Shown in pieces: positions 8,901 through 17,929 of a DNA stretch of 64,000 bases (position 1 is its first letter; each line of letters starts with the position of its first letter). The position numbers were made by a program, and so were the translations under genes. Source of the stretch: Bog-756 sp963828385 (GTDB lineage: Bacteria; Actinomycetota; Acidimicrobiia; Acidimicrobiales; RAAP-2); contig CAWHEF010000002.1 of assembly GCA_963828385.1 (NCBI GenBank), forward strand, positions 434,001 through 498,000. Direction: 5' to 3'. The notes under the pieces are model-generated. The model worked only from the letters and a program-made list of their open reading frames with translations. It ran no database searches and was not told where the DNA came from.

Positions 8901-11738
8901 TCAGTACGTCAGGGAGACGGTGGTGGCTCCGTGGTCGGCGGCCAGCTCGGCCGGCGTGTACCGCATGGGCACCCACTGCTCCCTCTTGTAGAGCCGCGAC
9001 ATGTTGGAGGCCCACGGGGACGTCGGATCGGTCGCCTGCGAGTAGGTGAGGATCCCTTGGGAAACCGGGCCTTCCGGGGTGAGCTCGGTCGTCATGACAA
9101 GGGAAGACCCCTCGTACACCTCGCCGTAGGGATCGGAACTGAGCGGTCCTCCTGTCCCGTCGGACGCGTAGATGGCATTGAAGCACCCGGTGTCGCATCC
9201 GTGGATCGCGATGCGCTGGTTGTCGGCCGCTTGGTAGTACTGCACCTGGCGGTAGCTGACGTCGAGCCGAAGGCCCTGCGCCTGCAAGTTCTGCACGGCA
9301 TCGGCCAAGGCACGCAGGACTCCGGGATTTGACGTATCGAGCCCCGACGGGGTCGTCAGCGGTTCGCTGGGATTGAACGGCGTCGTCCAGAAGTTCGACG
9401 GCGCGAAGCCGGCCCACTCAGAGAAGAGCCAGCCGCCCTTGGCGTCGAGGGAGCCGGTGCCGTTGTACTCGGACAGGGCGCGGCACGCCCCGCGCAGGTC
9501 GACCACGACTCCGTTGCTCGCCGTGGCCTGTGGCGTGGCGTTGCAGGCGCCGACAAGGCTGGCCAGCACCAGCTGAGCCTCCTTTGACTGATCGCTCTCC
9601 CACATCTGCTGCAACGTCGGGATGGTGAACTTTGGAGGGCCGAGGCCGTCGGTCCCGGCGAGTCGCTGGGCGATCATCTGGTTTCCGAGGCGGGTCCTCA
9701 GCCCCTGGGGCACGTCGATGTTCCCGATGATGGGCGAGTAGGCGGGGAACGGGTCGCTCGGGTTGGCCAGCCAGTACGAGTCGTTCGAGTTCTCCACGTA
9801 GTCGGTCCGGATCGTGTGCGGCAGCTGGCTGGCGTCGAAGATCCCGGGTACGGGCGTGTCGGGGTCGGTCTTCCAGGCGCAGGCTGTGGTCGATCCGTCC
9901 AGTGTGATCAGCCCTGACTCCTTATAGACGACTGTGGGAAGGCCGCTCGGAAGGCACGGCGAGTCGATCATCGACAGGGGGACGTTCGGTGTGTTGCCCA
10001 CGTCGGCATAGAGGACGCTCCCGCTGTTGTCGGCGGCGATCGTGTTGAAGGTCGGGATGGCCAGGTACTGCGACTCGACCTGGAGTAGGCCGGCGACCGA
10101 GGTGGACTGTCCCATCCGCAGGTACTGGTCGGCGGCCCGGAACGTGTCGTTGATCGTGGAGTCGTCCACGGCATAGGCGTTCGTCGTGCCCCACGTGTAG
10201 TCGGCTTCCTGGACGTCGGCGATCGTGCCCCACACCGTGGTGTAGAAGGTGTGGGTCACCACACCGTGCCCGGTCTCCACGTGGACGGTCACCTGGCCCA
10301 TCCTCGTCGGGGTGCCGTCGAGGTAGTAGCTCGTCGGGTCACCGGGCACCAGGTTCAGGCGGTAGAACGTGAACCGCCCGTCGGTGGACACGGTGTGGGT
10401 CCACGCCAGGTCCTGGTTGAACCCGATGCCGATCAGGGGGAATCCTTCCAAGGTCCCGCCCATGACGTTGTACTGACCCGGCACGGTGAGCTGCGCCATC
10501 CAGAAACGCTCGGTGCCGCGCCAGGGGAAGTGCGGGTTGGCCAGCACCATGCCGTCGTAGTTCACCGTGTCCGACGAACCGAGCGCGATGCCGTTCGAGC
10601 CCTCCGAGTCGTTGCTGGTGACACCGAACTCGCTCTTCAGGGCGGCGAGACCCGACGAGATGGAACTGGTGGAGGGGGCCGGCGGGCTCGGAGGGAGGGA
10701 GACCGTCGGTGGGGGCGGGGCGGGTGCCGGCGCCTGACCGCCGGATTGTCCACTGCCTGAGCTCGATCCGCCCACAGCGGGCGAGGTCGTCCCCGTCGGC
10801 GGCGGGTCCGTCGTGGTGGACTGGCCTGACGTGGGCGGGGTGGTCGTCGGCGGCGCGGTCCTCGAGGTGGTCGGGCTGGTCGAGGTGGTCGAGGTGGTAG
10901 AGCCGGCCGTGGTCGACGAGGTGGCCGGCGCAGTGGTCCTGGGCACCGTGCTGGTGGACGGAGAGGCGCCCTTGGCCGGCGTCCCCGGAGGCACCGCGTC
11001 CACTTCCCGGGTGATGAACTGCTGGCTGGAGGCCTCGGTCGAGATCTGGATGCCCCTCAGGTACATGTCCTCGAGGTTGATCGGTCGGATCCAGGGTTGG
11101 GAGTCACAGGTCGGGTCGTGGAGGTTGCCCGAGCGCAGGTAGGCGTTGTAGCCGTTGACGAAACCCCGGTAGACCTGGGTGATCTCGGGCAGCGGGCCGA
11201 TCGGCGGCGCGGCGTGATCGAAGAGGCTCACCGGGTGGGTCTGCTTGATCATCTTCCAGAACAAGTCGGAGTTCAGGTTCGAATTGGACGTGCCGGCCGA
11301 GTAGTTGAGGCTCAGCCCGTTCGGGCCGAAGTAGCGGGACCGGTCACCGTTGACCGTGACGAAGTCCTGTGCCAGCGTGCAGAAGTTGTCCTGGGCGAAG
11401 GCCCACGCCTCTCCGTAGCCCAGGCCTTCGAAGTCCGGCGCCACGATGTGGGGGATTCCGTCGGTGTCTCGGGTCACCGTGACCGATGGGTGGGAAGCCG
11501 GTGCCGGGGTCGCCGCGCCCGACGACGCTGCTGACGAGACGACCACCACCGGCACGACCACCAACGCAGCCAGCGTCAGCTGCATCGCCCGTCGGAGCTG
11601 GCCGCCGAGACCGCGGCGCCGTCGAAGGTGACCGTGTCGTCGAACGTGACGAGGTCGTTGAGGTTCACTACGTCGTCGAGGTTCACCGCGACGTTGTGCG
11701 CGACCGGAACGATGTGTGGTGACTGCCTCGTCAGGCAT
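8901..11738 (-). CDS. Secreted penicillin acylase family protein with long linker
   Basis: Ntn-hydrolase of the penicillin/acyl-homoserine-lactone acylase family, about 945 residues. These are made as a precursor, exported and cut into alpha and beta chains, the new beta-chain N-terminal Ser being the nucleophile. The alpha part (about residues 85-248) has YGEAWAFAQDNFC; the nucleophile is Ser381 in SEGSNGIALG, followed by NPHFPWRGTERFW. Between them, residues 249-360 form a Thr/Ser/Pro-rich linker where relatives have a short spacer peptide. A hydrophobic export signal is at residues 52-75. ATG 11738 has a strong GGGGGAG upstream; ATG 11585 would start right at the signal. The basic N-terminus before the signal looks unlike protein, so the shorter start deserves weight. 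It acts outside the membrane; substrate unknown. Confidence 0.88.
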   Translation of the reverse strand: MPDEAVTTHRSGRAQRRGEPRRRSEPQRPRHVRRHGHLRRRRGLGGQLRRAMQLTLAALVVVPVVVVSSAASSGAATPAPASHPSVTVTRDTDGIPHIVAPDFEGLGYGEAWAFAQDNFCTLAQDFVTVNGDRSRYFGPNGLSLNYSAGTSNSNLNSDLFWKMIKQTHPVSLFDHAAPPIGPLPEITQVYRGFVNGYNAYLRSGNLHDPTCDSQPWIRPINLEDMYLRGIQISTEASSQQFITREVDAVPPGTPAKGASPSTSTVPRTTAPATSSTTAGSTTSTTSTSPTTSRTAPPTTTPPTSGQSTTTDPPPTGTTSPAVGGSSSGSGQSGGQAPAPAPPPPTVSLPPSPPAPSTSSISSGLAALKSEFGVTSNDSEGSNGIALGSSDTVNYDGMVLANPHFPWRGTERFWMAQLTVPGQYNVMGGTLEGFPLIGIGFNQDLAWTHTVSTDGRFTFYRLNLVPGDPTSYYLDGTPTRMGQVTVHVETGHGVVTHTFYTTVWGTIADVQEADYTWGTTNAYAVDDSTINDTFRAADQYLRMGQSTSVAGLLQVESQYLAIPTFNTIAADNSGSVLYADVGNTPNVPLSMIDSPCLPSGLPTVVYKESGLITLDGSTTACAWKTDPDTPVPGIFDASQLPHTIRTDYVENSNDSYWLANPSDPFPAYSPIIGNIDVPQGLRTRLGNQMIAQRLAGTDGLGPPKFTIPTLQQMWESDQSKEAQLVLASLVGACNATPQATASNGVVVDLRGACRALSEYNGTGSLDAKGGWLFSEWAGFAPSNFWTTPFNPSEPLTTPSGLDTSNPGVLRALADAVQNLQAQGLRLDVSYRQVQYYQAADNQRIAIHGCDTGCFNAIYASDGTGGPLSSDPYGEVYEGSSLVMTTELTPEGPVSQGILTYSQATDPTSPWASNMSRLYKREQWVPMRYTPAELAADHGATTVSLTY

Positions 11739-11898
11739 GGCTCCCCCCTGGAATCCCGGTCGGTACCGACGGCTCGCCCTGCCCCGCGCCACCCTACATC
11801 CGGCCTCCTTCGTCCTGCTCTCCGAGCCCGAGGCGTGATCCGGCGATGGTAGGTTCCCGGACATCCACATCACCTGGCTCCGAGACAATCTCCTCCCG

Positions 11899-12720
11899 GT
11901 GGTCGTGCTCCTCTTCGGAGCCGGACTCCTTGTGCGCTTCGCCCACTGGGTGGGCGCACGCCGCCGACGCTGGTTGGACGAGCAGATCCGGAGGCAGATC
12001 GAGGCCGATGCCATGGCTTCGGAGAGTCTGAAGCGGTCCCGGGCGGTCAGCGAAGCGGTCGAGTGGGTGGCAGTGGCCCTCACCTACTTCGTCGTCTTCG
12101 TGATCGCCTTCGACCGGCTGGGCGTCCCTCTGACAACACTCGTCGCTCCGGCCACCGTCGTCGGGATCGGGCTCGGGTTCGGGGCCCAGCAGATGGTCGG
12201 GGACCTGCTCGCCGGGTTCTTCCTCTTCGCCGAGCACCAGTTCGCCTTCGGCGACGTGATCCGCCTCTCCCTCCCGGGGCAGCCGACGGGGGTGACCGGG
12301 ACCGTCGAGGAGCTGACGCTCCGGGTCACCAAGCTCCGGACGGCTCAGGGTGAGCTCGTGGTGGTGCCCAACAGCGCGCTCCGCCAGGTCACCAACCTGT
12401 CGAAGGACTGGTCTCGGGCGGTGATCGACGTCCCGGTCCCCGTTTCCGAGGACTTGGAGCGTGCCACCTCGGTCCTGAAGGACGTGGTCACCCAGATGGC
12501 GGCCGATCCGCGCTGGCGACCCCTCTTCCTCGGCGAACCGGTGGTGGCGGGCGTGGAGACCATCAATGTCGGGTACGTCCAGCTTCGGCTGATCGCCCGG
12601 ACGTTGCCCGGGCGACAGTTCGAGGTCGCCCGCGAGATCCGGCTCCGGGCGGCGACCGCGCTCCGGGCTGAAGGCATCGTCTCACCGACCATCGACGACA
12701 GCGCCACCGGGGGCGGGTGA
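11899..12720 (+). CDS. MscS family mechanosensitive channel
   Basis: Small-conductance mechanosensitive channel-type protein in the inner membrane. Membrane segments cover about residues 1-15, 50-70 and 80-100; the pore-lining helix and beta domain show the family run VGIGLGFGAQQMVGDLLAGFFLF, then FGDVIRL, GTVEELTLRVTKLRT and VVPNSALRQVTNLS. About 273 residues, typical of the short MscS class. The first conventional start is GTG 11899, but coding similarity seems to begin earlier (DIHITWLRDNLLP), so the true start may be a non-standard codon near 11860 after a TAGGTT -10-like box. A second membrane gene overlaps its stop by one base. Confidence 0.85.
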   Translation: MVVLLFGAGLLVRFAHWVGARRRRWLDEQIRRQIEADAMASESLKRSRAVSEAVEWVAVALTYFVVFVIAFDRLGVPLTTLVAPATVVGIGLGFGAQQMVGDLLAGFFLFAEHQFAFGDVIRLSLPGQPTGVTGTVEELTLRVTKLRTAQGELVVVPNSALRQVTNLSKDWSRAVIDVPVPVSEDLERATSVLKDVVTQMAADPRWRPLFLGEPVVAGVETINVGYVQLRLIARTLPGRQFEVAREIRLRAATALRAEGIVSPTIDDSATGGG

Positions 12721-13286
12721 TGGCCGGAGGCGAGACCGAGGACGATCCGCAGACCGGAGACGACGAAGTCACGGACGACCCTACGGTGTTCGGCGCATCA
12801 GGGAGAGCATCTCCCGCCCGGGGCCCGTGGCGCCGTCGGCAGCGGACCGAGGTGCAGCACAGCCCCCTGGTCGGGTTCATGTCCGTGCCCGTGCACCCGA
12901 AGATCGCGATCCGCCGATCGACACTCCTGATGGCCGTGGGCTTCGTCGGGTTCGGGGCGTTGATGATCCTCTACCCTCCCCAGTCCACTGGCGGGTCGGG
13001 TGGCGGCTCGGGCGGCCCGGTCGTCCCCGGCGTCGTTCCCGCCTCGACCACGACGACATCGACGTCCACCACGACCACCACGACGACGACCACGACTACG
13101 CCGACGACCTCACCGTCGACGACGAGGCCGTCCGCCTCCACCACGACCACTCGGCCGGGGTCGACGACCACCTCCACCTCCGCCAACCCGTCCACCACCA
13201 CCACGACGAGCGGGGGAGTGGGAGGGAGTGGCTCGTCCACCGGGACGTCGACCTCTGCTCCCACCCAGCCGGGTTCGGCGCCCTGA
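12720..13286 (+). CDS. Thr/Ser-rich single-span membrane protein
   Basis: Unrecognised protein of 188 residues whose ATG overlaps the MscS stop by one base, so the two are translationally coupled. It has an acidic cytoplasmic N-terminus (about residues 1-25), a basic stretch with PWRRRQRTEV, one membrane span (about residues 70-88, LLMAVGFVGFGALMILY) and then an outward tail made almost wholly of Gly, Ser, Pro and Thr, with long Thr runs. The tail resembles a cell-wall spacer or O-glycosylated stalk. The name of a family cannot be given; role next to the channel is unknown. Confidence 0.7.
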   Translation: MAGGETEDDPQTGDDEVTDDPTVFGASGRASPARGPWRRRQRTEVQHSPLVGFMSVPVHPKIAIRRSTLLMAVGFVGFGALMILYPPQSTGGSGGGSGGPVVPGVVPASTTTTSTSTTTTTTTTTTTPTTSPSTTRPSASTTTTRPGSTTTSTSANPSTTTTTSGGVGGSGSSTGTSTSAPTQPGSAP

Positions 13287-13382
13287 ACGCCCGGGCGCGA
13301 GCCGGGCTATGTGGTGCTCGGGCCGGTCACGCCCGGTGATTTTCACATGTGAGGGTGCCCGGTCCCCTCACGCGTCGCGTCC

Positions 13383-14381
13383 TCATGCGTTCGCGTTGAC
13401 CAGGGGGGCCACCTCCGCGCCGAAGGCGGCGATCTGATCGCAGAGCTCGTCGACGCTCCGGGCGCAGAACCGCACCTGGATCTGTCCCACGCCGGCGTCG
13501 ACGAAGGGGACGAAGGAGCTCGCCACTTCCTCGGCGGACCCGGTCACCGAGCCGGGTGGCACGGTGAGACCCGATGGCGGCGTGCCCACGTAGCAGAGGT
13601 TGGCGATGCCGCCGATGTCGAGGGGGGCACCGGCCCGCAGCTCGGCGCGTAGTCGGAGCAGCTCGGCCACGAGCCCGGTGTTCGGGCCGAGCGACTGGGG
13701 AAGCCAACCGTCCCCGAACCTGGCGGCGCGTCGCAGCGCGGCCGGTGACGAGCCACCGACCCAGATCGGCGGCCTGGGAGCCTGAACCGGGCGAGGTGCG
13801 AGACCGAGACCCGAACCGGTCCATCGCGGTCCGTCGAGGACGGGGAACTCGTGGGAGAGCCCGGCGGCCAGAGCGGCGACGGCCTCGTCGGTCGCCGGTC
13901 CGCGCCGGCTGAAATCACTCCCGAAGGCATCGAACTCCTCGGCCACGTGCCCGGCGCCCACGCCGCAGATGATCCGGCCTTTGGACAGGGTGTCGAGGGT
14001 GGCGAACTCCTTGGCCGAGCGCAACGGATGTCGGAGGGCCACCACGTAGACGTGGGAGAGCAGCCGGATGGTGTCGGTGACGGCGGCCAGCCATCCGAGC
14101 GTGGCGACCGTGTCGTACCACGTGGTCCCCATGGCCCCCGCCAGGCGTTCGGGAATGGCGGTGTGGTCGCACACGCCGACGTAGAAGAAACCGGCCGATT
14201 CGCAGGCGCGGGCCACCCGGGCGAGCTCGTCGGGACCGGCTGACGACTCCCACGACTGGACGTAGATCGTCGACTGCGACTGGATCGGCAGCTGCATGCC
14301 GAACACCGTGCGCCCTCCGGGAAGCGCCGTGACGACGTCGCCGGGCGCTTCGACCGGCCCGGTCGGCGGTGTGCTCATCAT
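13383..14381 (-). CDS. LLM class flavin-dependent oxidoreductase
   Basis: Luciferase-like TIM-barrel oxidoreductase using FMN or F420, 332 residues. It shows FGMQLPIQSQS at the first strand, YVGVCDHTAIPE, LSHVYVVALRHPLRSAKEFATLDTLSKGRIICGVGAGH (the usual flavin-binding block) and PRPPIWVGGSSPAALRRAARFGDGWLPQ near the C-terminus. ATG 14381 overlaps the TGA of the upstream acyl-CoA dehydrogenase (ATGA-type coupling). It is the last gene of the operon starting with the amidohydrolase at 17832, so it probably oxidises or reduces an intermediate of the same acyl-CoA pathway. Confidence 0.9.
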   Translation of the reverse strand: MMSTPPTGPVEAPGDVVTALPGGRTVFGMQLPIQSQSTIYVQSWESSAGPDELARVARACESAGFFYVGVCDHTAIPERLAGAMGTTWYDTVATLGWLAAVTDTIRLLSHVYVVALRHPLRSAKEFATLDTLSKGRIICGVGAGHVAEEFDAFGSDFSRRGPATDEAVAALAAGLSHEFPVLDGPRWTGSGLGLAPRPVQAPRPPIWVGGSSPAALRRAARFGDGWLPQSLGPNTGLVAELLRLRAELRAGAPLDIGGIANLCYVGTPPSGLTVPPGSVTGSAEEVASSFVPFVDAGVGQIQVRFCARSVDELCDQIAAFGAEVAPLVNANA

Positions 14382-15433
14382 GTGGCCGTCTCTCCGATCT
14401 GGCAGGCCGCTTCCCCGGCCAGGAGGTCGGCGACCACCTCGGCCAGGGTGTCGGCCGTGCCGAACTCGGACGTAAGCACGCGGGCCCGCTTGGCCGCCAG
14501 GTGGGCGGGGACCTCCCAGGTGAAGCCCATCCCTCCGTGGACCTGGATGCACGCCCGGCCGTTGGTGACCGCCGCCTCGTCGGCCAGCAGCTTGGCTCCG
14601 GCGGCGGCGGCGTCGGCGTCGCCCACTTCCGGTTGGTCGGCGGTGACGGCAGCGGCCTGGACGGCGCAGCGCGCCAGCTCGGCGCGGACGGCCATGTCGG
14701 CACAGAGGTGCTTCACCGCCTGGAAGCTGCCGATGGGCCGCCCGAACTGGTGGCGCTGCTTGGCGTAGTCGACGGCGAGGTCGGTAGCCCAGCCGGCCAG
14801 CCCGACCTGGAAGGCGGCCGTGAGAACGGCACCGTCCCGTCGCCATCGGGAGACGACGTCTTCCCCGGCCAGGAGCGTGCCCGGGGGCAGCTCGTCGATC
14901 ACCCACACCGGGGTCAGGGGGTCCAACGGTCGATCCAGCCGACGGGCGGAGACCGAGCTCGGCTCGACGGCGGAGACGCCCGAGCCGGTCACGACGAGGA
15001 GGACATCGAGGTCGGCGAGGAGGTCGACGACGAGAGGGGCGCGGGACGGTGACAAAGGCGCTGAACCCGACGCCGGCCCTTTCGACCCCGACGCTCCCGC
15101 CTCGACGAGACCGACCACCGTCGTCCCGTTGCCGGCGCCGTCGACGAGGTCGGCGGCCAGGTGGGAGGGGACCAGGGGACCGGGCACGAGGGACCGCCCG
15201 AGCTGTTCGAAGACGAGCGCCGCCTCCCCCAGCCCGAGCCCGGGGTCGTCGGCATCGTCGGCAAGGCGCATGTTGAACACGCCGGCGGCCCCGAGCTCGT
15301 GCCAGGCGTCCCGATCGACGACCGAGGCCTCACCTTCGTGGGCCCTGACCCGCTCGAGGGGGAACCGTCCGCGGCAGAGCCGGCGAATTCCGGCCGCCAG
15401 TTCGGTCTGGAGCTCGGTCAGCTCGAAGTCCAT
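14378..15433 (-). CDS. Acyl-CoA dehydrogenase, small (partner) subunit
   Basis: Acyl-CoA dehydrogenase fold subunit of 351 residues: N-terminal helical part (MDFELTELQTELAAGIRRLC), GAAGVFNMRLADDADD, and the C-terminal FAD-facing block QRHQFGRPIGSFQAVKHLCADM and IQVHGGMGFTWEVPAHL. In actinobacterial steroid degradation such shorter subunits pair with a larger one as alpha2beta2 enzymes in which one subunit lost the catalytic Glu; the adjacent overlapping large-subunit gene supports that arrangement here. ATG 15433 has AAGGAG upstream and overlaps the end of its partner by 16 bp. Confidence 0.9.
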   Translation of the reverse strand: MDFELTELQTELAAGIRRLCRGRFPLERVRAHEGEASVVDRDAWHELGAAGVFNMRLADDADDPGLGLGEAALVFEQLGRSLVPGPLVPSHLAADLVDGAGNGTTVVGLVEAGASGSKGPASGSAPLSPSRAPLVVDLLADLDVLLVVTGSGVSAVEPSSVSARRLDRPLDPLTPVWVIDELPPGTLLAGEDVVSRWRRDGAVLTAAFQVGLAGWATDLAVDYAKQRHQFGRPIGSFQAVKHLCADMAVRAELARCAVQAAAVTADQPEVGDADAAAAGAKLLADEAAVTNGRACIQVHGGMGFTWEVPAHLAAKRARVLTSEFGTADTLAEVVADLLAGEAACQIGETAT

Positions 15434-16612
15434 GCCGGCTCCTTGGGCAGGCCGAGCAGGCGTTCCCCGACGATGTTCCGCTGGATCTGTGAGGTACCGG
15501 CGGCGATGGTGAGCGAGATGCCCCGCAACCAGTCCTCGACCATGGTGGCAGCCGACACCGGCCCGGCTCCCGAGAGGTCGGACGCCGCCAGCCCCGACCT
15601 GCCGAGCAGCGAAAGCGAGAGCTCGCCGAGCCGGTTCCTCGTCTCCGAGTAGGCCAACTTGAACACCGTCCCCCCAGCACCCGGCATCCCGGTCCGGGCT
15701 GCCTGTGAGACGTTGCGTCTGGTGAGGGCCCACAGGGCGTCGAGCTCGGCGCGCAGATGGCCGATCTGGCGGCGGATGCCGGCGTCGGTCCATACCCCGG
15801 AGTGACGGGCCAGGCGGACGAGCGCGTCGAGCACCTCGAACGCTTCGAGGAGGTCCCCGACAAATGCCGTTCCCCGCTCGAAGCTGAGGGTGACCATGGT
15901 CACTCTCCAACCGTCGTTCTCGGCGCCCACCCGGTTGGCGACCGGCACCCGCACCGTCGAGGAAGAGCTCCGCGAACTCGGTCGACCCGGCGATGGTGGC
16001 GAGCGGCCGGATCTCGATGCCCGGGCTGTCCATGGGCAAGATGAGCCAGGTGATCCCCCGGTGGCGGCTGCCGTCTTTTCCTGTGCGGACCAGCAGCTCG
16101 CAGTAGTCGGCCACCTCGGCATGCGACGTCCAGATCTTCGAGCCGGTCACCACGTAATCGTCGCCGTCCCGTGCCGCCCGGGTACGCAGCGAGGCCAGGT
16201 CGCTCCCGGCGTCGGGCTCTGAGAAGCCCTGGCACCACACGTCCTCGCCCTTCAGGATGCGAGGGAGATGGGCTCGGCGCTGTTCCGGTGTTCCTTCGGC
16301 GATGATCGTGGGGCCGGCGTGCAGCAATCCCACGAAGTTGACCCCCACGTAGGGCGCATGTGCCCGTTCGAGCTCCTCTTTGTAGATCAGCTCTTCCACA
16401 GGGGACGCGCCGCGGCCGCCTGCGTCTATGGGCCAGTCCACGCCGGCGTAGCCGGCGTCGAAGAGGCGTCGCTGCCACCCCGTGTCGAAGGCGCGCCGTC
16501 CCGGCCAGTCGGTCGGATGTGGTCTGGGTGGCAGGGTGGGCAGGTTGTCGGCCAGCCAACGGCGCAACTCGGTCCGGAAGGCCGTCTCGGCCTCGGTGTA
16601 GCGCAGGTCCAT
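15418..16612 (-). CDS. Acyl-CoA dehydrogenase, large subunit, one frameshift
   Basis: FAD-dependent acyl-CoA dehydrogenase, about 398 residues after repair. The N-terminal half has VDWPIDAGGRGASPVEELIYKEEL, the substrate/FAD motif CQGFSEPDAGSDLASL and GSKIWTSHAEVADYCELLVRT; the C-terminal half has ENDGWRVTMVTLSFERGT and the closing AAGTSQIQRNIVGERLLGLPK. The frame changes once near 15958, in ELFLD to VRVPVANRVG; removing one base joins the halves, so a sequencing error is more likely than a pseudogene. With the overlapping small subunit it probably forms a heteromeric dehydrogenase for a bulky CoA ester. Confidence 0.87.
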
Positions 16613-16632
16613 TTCTCAGATGGGCGCGACGG

Positions 16633-17832
16633 TCAGGTCAGGTCGAGGTCGTAGAGGCGGATGGCGTTGCCCCTGACGATCTTGTAAACGTCCTCGTCGG
16701 CCAGTCCCTGCATCTGTTCCTCGGCGATCTCCCTGGTACGCGGCCATGTCGAGTCCGAGTGTGGATAGTCCGACTCGTAGGTGATGTTGTCCACTCCCAC
16801 CGCCTCCACGTTCTTCAGACCGAAGGCGTCGTCGAAGAAGCACCCGTAGATCTGGCGGTGGAAGTAGGTCGACGGTGGCTCGGGAACGATGTCGGCCACG
16901 CCGCCCCACGCCCGGTTCTCCTCCCACACCGTGTCGGCCCGCTCGAGAATGTAGGGGATCCAGCCGATCTGTCCCTCGGCATAGGCCAGCTTCAGTTCGG
17001 GAAAGCGGACGAGCACCCCGGAGAACATGAAGTCGACCATCGAATAGGTGGCGTTCGAATGGGTCAGCGTGGAGCCGACGGCGGGAGGTGCGTCGGAGGA
17101 CGTCGATGGCATCTTCGACGACGAACCGATGTGCATGTTCACCACCGTGCCTGTCTCGGCGCATGCCCGGAAGAAGGGGTCCCAGTAGTGGCTGGGGTCG
17201 TGCACCGACGGAAGACCGAGGAACGGCGGAATCTCGCTGAAGCAGACCGCCCGGACGCCGCGATCGGCGTTGCGTCGGACCTCCTCGGCCGCCAGCTCCG
17301 CATCCCACAGGGGGATGAGGGTGAGGGGGATGAGCCGGCCCTGTGCCTCGGGCCCGCACCATTCGTCGACCATCCAATCGTTGTAGGCCTTGACGCAGAG
17401 CAGGGCGAGCTCCTTGTCCTTGGCCTCGGTGAAGGTCTGACCACAGAAGCGGGGAAAGGTGGGGAAGCAGATCGACGCTTCGAGATGGTTCGTGTCCATG
17501 TCGCAGAGGCGTGGCTTCACCTCGTAGGAGCCGGGTCTCATGTCCTCGTAGGTGATCCCCTTCATGGTCACCTCGTCGCGTGGGACGCCGACGGCGGAGT
17601 CGACCCGCAGGAGCGGGCGCTTCAGGTCCTCGTAGTTCCACCAGTCGGTGGGTGAGCCTTCCGACCCGGGCACGACGGTGAGCTTCCCGCCCACGAAGGT
17701 GATCTCGCCCATCGGAGCACGGGTGATCCGGGGGCAGACGTCGTGGTACTTCGACGGCAGCCGGTCGAGCCAGACGTTCGGCGGCTCGACCACGTGGTCA
17801 TCGACAGAGATGATCGGGGGGAGGTCGGCCAT
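16633..17832 (-). CDS. Amidohydrolase (TIM-barrel, DUF/ACMSD-like)
   Basis: Amidohydrolase-2 type protein of 399 residues, related to aminocarboxymuconate-semialdehyde decarboxylase-like hydrolases. The metal ligands are suggested by SVDDHVVEPPNVW at the N-terminus (the first HxH is replaced by DDHV, as usual in this branch), NMHIGSS in the middle and ESDYPHSDSTWP near the end. It heads the operon with the paired acyl-CoA dehydrogenases and LLM oxidoreductase. Its transcript seems leaderless: TACACT at 17840-17845 lies seven bases before the ATG, and the palindrome at 17854-17868 would cover the -35 zone. Substrate unknown; a ring- or CoA-linked hydrolysis step in the same pathway is inferred. 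Confidence 0.85.
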   Translation of the reverse strand: MADLPPIISVDDHVVEPPNVWLDRLPSKYHDVCPRITRAPMGEITFVGGKLTVVPGSEGSPTDWWNYEDLKRPLLRVDSAVGVPRDEVTMKGITYEDMRPGSYEVKPRLCDMDTNHLEASICFPTFPRFCGQTFTEAKDKELALLCVKAYNDWMVDEWCGPEAQGRLIPLTLIPLWDAELAAEEVRRNADRGVRAVCFSEIPPFLGLPSVHDPSHYWDPFFRACAETGTVVNMHIGSSSKMPSTSSDAPPAVGSTLTHSNATYSMVDFMFSGVLVRFPELKLAYAEGQIGWIPYILERADTVWEENRAWGGVADIVPEPPSTYFHRQIYGCFFDDAFGLKNVEAVGVDNITYESDYPHSDSTWPRTREIAEEQMQGLADEDVYKIVRGNAIRLYDLDLT

Positions 17833-17853
17833 GGGCAGCAGTGTACTGTCGTT

Positions 17854-17868
17854 CTGACGGTGCGTCAG
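17854..17868. promoter_or_regulatory. Palindromic operator CTGA-N7-TCAG, site 2
   Basis: CTGACGGTGCGTCAG, directly upstream of a -10 box TACACT (17840-17845, minus strand) for the leaderless amidohydrolase gene. Binding here would block the -35 region, so repression is expected. Confidence 0.65.
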
Positions 17869-17929
17869 GTGAGGAATGTCGGTGTCGGCGGGCAGTGGCG
17901 CGGCCGCGTCGACCGAGCGGACTCGTGGC

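Noticed and set aside
12971..13264. Val/Asp-rich frame opposite the Thr-rich stalk
   Set aside because: Antisense of a Thr-codon run; the plus-strand protein has the membrane span and coupled start.
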